DNA from: Sulfurospirillaceae bacterium
GTDB taxonomy: Bacteria > Campylobacterota > Campylobacteria > Campylobacterales > Sulfurospirillaceae
NCBI GenBank assembly: GCA_028705785.1
Contig: JAQWCT010000018.1
Span: 1-18,560 of the forward strand
Direction: 5' to 3'
DNA length: 18,560 nt
The notes under the pieces were generated by a model that had not been told where the DNA came from, ran no database searches, and saw only the letters and a program-made list of their open reading frames with translations. The position numbers and the translations under genes are program-made. Positions 14,107 to 18,560 of this stretch are shown one piece after another (the stretch's first letter is position 1; the number at the start of each line of letters is the position of its first letter).

Positions 14107-14736
14107 TTAACTCACTATCGTGTTAAAAACTCTATCGCCTGCATCGCCAAGACCTGGAACAATGTAACCATTCTCATTCAAACCATCATCGATGCACGCT
14201 GTATACACAGGTACATCAGGATGAATCTCACTAAATCGCTTTAAGCCCTCAGGTGCCGAAACTAACGCTAAAAAGCGAATATCGATAACGCCTTTAGATT
14301 TTAAAAAGTTGACTGCATCAATTGCCGTTCCGCCCGTTGCAAACATCGGATCGATAATGATAGCAATGCGCTCTTTATGATCGGGGGGAAGTTTGGCATA
14401 ATAAAACTCTGCTTCAAGTGTTTTCTCATTTCTTTGAAAACCTAAAAATCCTACACTTGCATCAGGAATCAATTTAAAGATACCATCCAACATTCCAAGA
14501 GCCGCTCTTAAAATCGGACAAATCATGATTTTTGCATCAAGCTTTTTTGTGTTTGCCATCGCCACTGGTGTTTTGACTTTCACATCCCGTAGTGGCAAAT
14601 CTCTGGTTGCTTCAAACAACATCAGATAAGAGATTTCATCAACCAACAGACGAAACTGGAAGGGTTCTGTTTTTTCATCTCTTAAAATAGAGAGTTTATG
14701 CTCTATTAAAGGATGGTTAATGACATGGACATTCAT
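14107..14736 (-). CDS. upp: Uracil phosphoribosyltransferase
   Basis: This 209-residue enzyme salvages uracil: uracil + PRPP gives UMP + PPi. The PRPP-binding loop is IIIDPMFATGGTAIDAV (126-142). The C-terminal uracil-binding signature is DDGLNENGYIVPGLGDAGDR (183-202). Length matches the family. The ATG directly abuts the maeB stop (TAG|ATG) with GGAG 9 nt upstream, so it is the last gene of the gltX-maeB-upp operon. It ends at the shared terminator with gdhA. Confidence 0.96.
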   Translation of the reverse strand: MNVHVINHPLIEHKLSILRDEKTEPFQFRLLVDEISYLMLFEATRDLPLRDVKVKTPVAMANTKKLDAKIMICPILRAALGMLDGIFKLIPDASVGFLGFQRNEKTLEAEFYYAKLPPDHKERIAIIIDPMFATGGTAIDAVNFLKSKGVIDIRFLALVSAPEGLKRFSEIHPDVPVYTACIDDGLNENGYIVPGLGDAGDRVFNTIVS

Positions 14737-16017
14737 CTATTTTAGCTCCTCATCAATGATGTCTTGTAATTTTACTTTATAGGCTTCAATATCAAAATCT
14801 TTGATTTTTGCGACACCATCTTTGATAGCCGCTTCCGCAACCGCAGCAGAAATCCATACAAATACTCTTCTATCAAATGGTTTTGGGATGATGTAATTAA
14901 TACCAAATTCTGGATTTTCACCAGGATAAGCCGCTTTAACATACTCAGGCACTTCTTCTTTAGCCAGTTTTGCCATAGCCACCGCTGCTGCCATTTTCAT
15001 GCCCTCAGTGACTTTAGTCGCTCTGACATCAAGTGCGCCTCTAAAGATGAAAGGGAAGCCTAAAACATTATTCACTTGGTTAGGATAATCACTTCTTCCT
15101 GTTCCCATCATAACATCGTTTCTAACGGAATGAACTTCTTCTGGTAAAATTTCTGGTGTCGGGTTAGCCAATGCAAAAATAATCGGATAAGGATTCATAG
15201 AAAGCACCATCTCTTTAGAAACAACGCCTGGAGCTGAAAGCCCTAGGAACATGTCTGAACCTTTCATCGCATCTTCGAGTGTTCTATCACTGGTTTCGAT
15301 AGCAAATTCTGCTTTGTATTTGTTCAAATCAGTTCTACCTGAGTGAATAACACCTTTGGTATCAATCATCACGATATGTTTTGCACCTAAGAGCCTGTAC
15401 ATTTTTGCACATGCGATGCCGGCAGCGCCTGCACCTGAGACGACTATTTTCATATCTTCAATTTTTTTACCACTAATTTCAAGCGCATTGATAAGTCCAG
15501 CTGAAGTAATCATTGCCGTTCCGTGTTGGTCATCATGCATGACAGGAATATCAACACATGCTTGAAGTTTTTCTTCGATATCAAAACATTTTGGTGCTTT
15601 GATATCTTCTAGGTTAATACCGCCAAAAGTTGGGGCAAGTGCTTTACAAATAGCCACGATTTTATCCGCATCATGCTCATCAAGCTCAATATCAAACGCA
15701 TCTACATCTGCAAATTTTTTAAATAAAACAGCCTTACCTTCCATAACAGGCTTTCCTGCAACGGCTCCAATGTCACCAAGTCCAAGTACGGCAGTACCAT
15801 CTGTAATAACAGCAACTAAATTGCCTTTATTGGTATATTTGTAGGCTAATTCATTGTCTTTTTCAATTTCTAAACAAGGATGTGCGACACCTGGTGTGTA
15901 CGCCATAGATAAATCTCTTGCCGTATCACAAACTGTTTTGATATTGATAGAAGTTTTTCCACCATGGTGATATACTAAAGACTCTTCTTTAGTTACTTTT
16001 CCTTTATGACTCAACAC
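14737..16017 (-). CDS. maeB: Malic enzyme (malate to pyruvate), short form
   Basis: This 426-residue enzyme decarboxylates malate to pyruvate with NAD(P). Visible are AYTPGVAHPC (catalytic-type Tyr40), GKPVMEGKAVLFKKFA (Lys95 region), the metal-site segment MHDDQHGTA (160-168) and the Rossmann motif VVSGAGAAG (192-200). It lacks the phosphotransacetylase-like C-terminal domain of E. coli MaeB, as is common in short malic enzymes. The start is ambiguous. GTG 16017 lies only 3 nt after AGGAG and TTG 16014 lies 6 nt after it; both fall inside the 3' end of gltX, so the genes overlap by 11-14 bp. Cofactor preference cannot be read with confidence. Confidence 0.92.
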   Translation of the reverse strand: MLSHKGKVTKEESLVYHHGGKTSINIKTVCDTARDLSMAYTPGVAHPCLEIEKDNELAYKYTNKGNLVAVITDGTAVLGLGDIGAVAGKPVMEGKAVLFKKFADVDAFDIELDEHDADKIVAICKALAPTFGGINLEDIKAPKCFDIEEKLQACVDIPVMHDDQHGTAMITSAGLINALEISGKKIEDMKIVVSGAGAAGIACAKMYRLLGAKHIVMIDTKGVIHSGRTDLNKYKAEFAIETSDRTLEDAMKGSDMFLGLSAPGVVSKEMVLSMNPYPIIFALANPTPEILPEEVHSVRNDVMMGTGRSDYPNQVNNVLGFPFIFRGALDVRATKVTEGMKMAAAVAMAKLAKEEVPEYVKAAYPGENPEFGINYIIPKPFDRRVFVWISAAVAEAAIKDGVAKIKDFDIEAYKVKLQDIIDEELK

Positions 16018-17401
16018 GAACTCCTTGAATTAAATTTTGTATTCTTTTGATTACTTCGTTATAACCGACGATTGAGAGAACTTCAAAGACTGAGGGGCTG
16101 ACACTATTTCCCACCATAGCAATACGAAGAGATTGTGCTATATCTTTAAGTTTTAGTCCTTTTTCTTCTAAAAATGCTTTGGTAAATTCCTCAAACTCAC
16201 TGGCTTCACTCATCATTCCTTTAGCGATTAAAACAGCTAGATAGTCTTCTAAAACAGCCATGGCCTCTTTGGTTAAAAATTTCTCAACTGCTTTCTCATC
16301 ATAACTTTGTGGTGCATCTAAAATTTGTTGCACTTGAGATGCAAATTCTTTGAGTGTTTTTGCACGATCCCGAATTGCATCAACCAACACTTCTTTTCTT
16401 ACATGTAAGCCAATATCCACACCAAAATACTTTAATTCTTCGATAATTCTTTCATATGGCATGGTTTTGATGTAATGGGCATTGAGCCATAACAGTTTCT
16501 CTTTATTGTAAGCTGACGCTGATTTATTGATGTCTGTTGGGTCAAACCATTCTTGCATCTCTTGGAGTGAGAAAATCTCTTGGTCACCATGACTCCAACC
16601 TAAACGAATCAAAAAGTTAAGCAAAGTCTCTGGCAAATATCCCTCTTTTTGATACTCCATCACATCCGTTGCACCATCGCGCTTAGAGAGTTTTTTGCCC
16701 TCAGGATTAAGAATCATCGGGACATGGTGAAAGCGAGGAACACTAAACCCCAATGCGTTATAAACGACGATTTGTTTAGGCGTATTTGAAAGGTGGTCAT
16801 CGCCTCTGATAACATCGGTAACTTCCATTAGCGCATCATCAATGGTAACAACAAAATTGTAAGTAGGAACCCCATCACTTCGTGCGATGATAAAGTCGTC
16901 TAGCATATCTTTAGCATTAAAAACAACTTCGCCTTTCACCCCATCCACAAAACTAATTTGTCCATCAATGGGAGCTTTAATACGAATAACAGGCTCAATT
17001 CCCAAAGGTGCAGTGCCCGTAAAATCACGATACCTTCCATCATAACGCGTGCGCTCTTTTTTAGCCATTTGCTCAGCTCTAAGTGCATCAAGCTCTTCTT
17101 TGCTCATATAACATTTATACGCTTTGCCCTCGTCAAGAAGCTTTTGGACATAGGTTTTGTACAAATCAAATCGCTCAGATTGGTAAAGTATCTCGCCATC
17201 ATGCGAAAGTCCAACCCACTTAAAAGCTTCAACGATAGCATCAGCAGCCTCTTTTGAATTTCGCGCCAAATCCGTATCTTCAATACGAAGTAAAAATTTT
17301 CCATTATTTTTTCGTGCCCAAAGATAGCTATAAATAGCCGTTCTAAGTCCTCCGATATGAAGATATCCAGTAGGACTTGGGGCAAAGCGAGTAACAATCA
17401 T
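16004..17401 (-). CDS. gltX: Glutamyl-tRNA synthetase
   Basis: This 465-residue class I synthetase charges tRNA-Glu. It begins RFAPSPTGYLHIGGLRTA, with the HIGH-type motif HIGG at 15-18, and has KLSKR (237-241) as the KMSKS motif. FIIARSDGVPTYNF and VIRGDDHLSNTPKQ are typical catalytic-domain blocks; a helical anticodon-binding domain follows. No Zn-binding cysteine cluster is visible. Campylobacterota usually carry two GltX paralogs, one for tRNA-Gln; I cannot tell from sequence alone which this is. AAGG lies 7 nt before the ATG. It is the first gene of the gltX-maeB-upp operon. A palindrome copy (16399-16408) encodes Leu-His-Val in the C-terminal half. Confidence 0.95.
   Translation of the reverse strand: MIVTRFAPSPTGYLHIGGLRTAIYSYLWARKNNGKFLLRIEDTDLARNSKEAADAIVEAFKWVGLSHDGEILYQSERFDLYKTYVQKLLDEGKAYKCYMSKEELDALRAEQMAKKERTRYDGRYRDFTGTAPLGIEPVIRIKAPIDGQISFVDGVKGEVVFNAKDMLDDFIIARSDGVPTYNFVVTIDDALMEVTDVIRGDDHLSNTPKQIVVYNALGFSVPRFHHVPMILNPEGKKLSKRDGATDVMEYQKEGYLPETLLNFLIRLGWSHGDQEIFSLQEMQEWFDPTDINKSASAYNKEKLLWLNAHYIKTMPYERIIEELKYFGVDIGLHVRKEVLVDAIRDRAKTLKEFASQVQQILDAPQSYDEKAVEKFLTKEAMAVLEDYLAVLIAKGMMSEASEFEEFTKAFLEEKGLKLKDIAQSLRIAMVGNSVSPSVFEVLSIVGYNEVIKRIQNLIQGVRVES
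16399..16408. repeat. TTACATGTAA palindrome, copy 10 (in gltX)
   Basis: Perfect copy, read as Leu-His-Val in IGLHVRKEVL. Confidence 0.95.
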
Positions 17402-17563
17402 TTCGTGCCTTATTTTTCAAGTTATGTATAAATTATGTATCATTTTGTTACGCTCAAAATAGAAAACGACATTTTTTTGACACAAACAATACTTTTTAAT
17501 TTTTTTTGCGTAAAAAAATGTTATGATTCTGAGCTTCTATTTTTAATACGAAATGATTATATA

Positions 17564-17569
17564 TATAAT
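17564..17569 (+). promoter_or_regulatory. Candidate -10 box for the SurA-like gene
   Basis: TATAAT inside an AT-only run lies 23 bp before the ATG. No convincing -35 is seen, as is usual for Campylobacterota sigma-70 promoters. TATGAT at 17522-17527 is an alternative. The gltX promoter should also lie in this divergent 191-bp gap (17402-17592), but I could not fix it. Confidence 0.4.
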
Positions 17570-17592
17570 TTTCTTAAAACAAAGGACTATTG

Positions 17593-18444
17593 ATGAAGAT
17601 AAAATTCAAATTGTTAAGTTTAGTAACACTAAGTACTGCCCTCCTCTTTTCGTCTGCAAATGCAGGAACCGTAGATGGTGTTTCACTGATTATTAACAAA
17701 GAACCCATCACACTTTATGATGTTTTCAAATACTCTAATCGCTTCAATATTTCTAAAAAAGAGGCTCTTGATATCTTAGTAAGACAAAAACTTGAAGATT
17801 CTGAAATTAAAAAACAAAACATTAGTGTAGATGTCTTTGAAGTTGACCAATACATCGAAAATCTTGCAATTAGTAATAAAATGAACCAATATGATTTTTT
17901 AGCAATGATTCAATCTAAAAACATTGAAATTGCTGAATACAAAGAAGATGTAAAAAGTAAAATCAAAAGAGAAAAACTCTATAAAAAAATTGTGAGCACA
18001 AAAATGCAACAATTAGGCGAATCTGAACTTCAAGCTTATTACAATGAAAATGCAGGTGAATTTTCACAAGCTGCTTCTTTTGATGTTACCGTCTACACCA
18101 GCCCTAGCCAAGAAGCTTTAGTGGCTATTCAAAACAACCCGATGAGCGTTGCAAGTAATGTAGAACTCAAAGATACTACCATTGAAGCGACTAAAGTAGA
18201 CCCAAAACTTGCCTTTATGCTTAACGCAACACCCAACGGTAAATTCTCATCCATTGTTAGATCAGACCCCAACTTTGTAATGTTTTTTATCAAAAATAAA
18301 AATGATGTGAAAAGTGTCGCCTTTGCAGATGCTAAAAATTATATCTATGCTAAGCTAGCTGAGGGAAAAGAGCAAAAAGCCATTGAAGAGTTTTTTGAAA
18401 AGTTAAAGTCTTCTGCTAACATTCAAGTTATCAGAGCGCCATAA
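17593..18444 (+). CDS. Periplasmic SurA-like chaperone / parvulin-type protein
   Basis: I chose the ATG at 17593 (AGGA 6 nt upstream) over the TTG before it, giving 283 residues. A signal peptide (about residues 1-24, cleavage after SSANA) sends it to the periplasm. The next part is a SurA_N-like helical domain (VDGVSLIINKEPITLYDV, then LVRQKLEDSEIKKQNI), followed by a parvulin-like region starting near SELQAYYNENAGEFSQ. The latter is diverged: the usual parvulin HILV-type entry is FDVTVYTS, so prolyl isomerase activity is doubtful. It should assist outer-membrane protein folding. The neighbourhood (gltX on one side, probable accC on the other) matches my recollection of C. jejuni Cj1289, a SurA-like chaperone. 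Confidence 0.82.
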   Translation: MKIKFKLLSLVTLSTALLFSSANAGTVDGVSLIINKEPITLYDVFKYSNRFNISKKEALDILVRQKLEDSEIKKQNISVDVFEVDQYIENLAISNKMNQYDFLAMIQSKNIEIAEYKEDVKSKIKREKLYKKIVSTKMQQLGESELQAYYNENAGEFSQAASFDVTVYTSPSQEALVAIQNNPMSVASNVELKDTTIEATKVDPKLAFMLNATPNGKFSSIVRSDPNFVMFFIKNKNDVKSVAFADAKNYIYAKLAEGKEQKAIEEFFEKLKSSANIQVIRAP

Positions 18445-18447
18445 GGC

Positions 18448-18457
18448 TTACATGTAA
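18448..18457. repeat. TTACATGTAA palindrome, copy 11 (intergenic, convergent junction)
   Basis: Perfect copy 3 nt after the stop of the SurA-like gene. Its end GTAA forms the outer part of the hairpin at 18454-18478. Confidence 0.95.
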
Positions 18458-18478
18458 AGGTCGCAAAGCGACCTTTAC
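18454..18478. terminator. Bidirectional hairpin between the SurA-like gene and accC
   Basis: The arms GTAAAGGTCGC (18454-18464) and GCGACCTTTAC (18468-18478) form a perfect 11-bp stem with an AAA loop, followed by TATTTAAT. It fills the 37-bp gap between two convergent stop codons. Confidence 0.8.
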
Positions 18479-18481
18479 TAT

Positions 18482-18560
18482 TTAATAGCGAGATAAATAA
18501 TTTGTATCGAATTTGTTTTCGATAAAGTCTTCGTTATCCATCATATTGAGATGAAAATCC
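18482..18560 (-). CDS. accC: C-terminal end of probable biotin carboxylase (acetyl-CoA carboxylase), 5' part outside the window
   Basis: Only 25 codons are present before the TAA at 18482-18484. They end NEDFIENKFDTNYLSRY and include HLNMM just before. This resembles the tail of AccC (E. coli has IMNDENF...NIHYLEKKL at the same place). In C. jejuni I recall accC (Cj1290c) next to the SurA-like Cj1289, which supports the call. AccC carboxylates biotin on AccB in fatty-acid synthesis. The fragment is too short for certainty. Confidence 0.6.
   Translation of the reverse strand, partial: DFHLNMMDNEDFIENKFDTNYLSRY

Noticed and set aside
17402..17592. Small gene or RNA in the gltX/SurA-like divergent gap
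   Set aside because: The stretch is AT-rich with homopolymer runs. I saw no reading frame with a ribosome-binding site and no clear RNA fold, only promoter-like boxes.
747..18457. TTACATGTAA as a CRP/FNR-type or other classic promoter operator
   Set aside because: Most copies lie inside genes or after stop codons, and only one is in a leader. The 10-bp size also lacks the spacer of CRP/FNR boxes.
747..18457. TTACATGTAA as the target of the Mod/Res system in this window
   Set aside because: Type III systems recognise short asymmetric sites methylated on one strand; a palindrome does not fit.
1..18560. CRISPR arrays, tRNA or rRNA genes
   Set aside because: No regularly spaced repeats longer than the 10-bp palindrome and no tRNA- or rRNA-like stretches were seen.

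Overview
The window looks like a piece of a Campylobacterota chromosome, most likely Sulfurospirillum or a close relative. It is AT-rich and densely packed. The gltX-maeB-upp block, with a SurA-like chaperone gene and the end of an accC-like gene beside it, resembles the order I recall around Cj1286c-Cj1290c of Campylobacter jejuni. It also carries a futalosine-pathway mqnA gene. The genus guess is inference; no rRNA or tRNA gene is present to test it.

Layout: (1) 3-743, plus strand, the 3' part of a tandem-rhodanese protein. (2) 782-3511, minus strand, an arsenic-type operon read arsC, ArsP-like permease, exported rhodanese, small CxxC thioredoxin, then an OmpR-type regulator lacking the usual phosphoacceptor aspartate. 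(3) 3642-8458, minus strand, a complete type III restriction-modification pair (mod, res). (4) 8510-10071, minus strand, arsR-arsB overlapping by GTGA. (5) 10159-11909, minus strand, a TerC-family membrane protein coupled to a divergent MreB-like actin. (6) 12023-14069, plus strand, mqnA and gdhA. (7) 14107-17401, minus strand, gltX-maeB-upp, very tightly packed. (8) 17593-18444, plus strand, the SurA-like chaperone. (9) 18482-18560, minus strand, the last codons of a probable accC.

How it fits together: arsR-arsB and the arsC operon are separated by the 5-kb restriction-modification block, yet both promoters carry almost the same dyad (CATATC-N10-GATATG type), each exactly 15 bp upstream of a similar -10 box. 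The simplest reading is one ArsR regulon, with arsenate reduction by ArsC and efflux by ArsB and the permease, into which a type III system was inserted or beside which it was assembled.

The most striking feature not explained by genes is a 10-bp palindrome, TTACATGTAA. I count 11 perfect copies and three one-mismatch copies, where fewer than one is expected by chance. Copies inside genes leave Leu-His-Val or Thr-Cys in the proteins. All three convergent gene junctions have the same 37-38-bp design: stop codon, 3-4 nt, TTACATGTAA, a hairpin sharing the palindrome's right end, and the opposing stop codon. This recalls DNA-uptake sequences in Neisseria terminators, or the HIP1 palindrome of cyanobacteria. 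Its function here is unknown to me.
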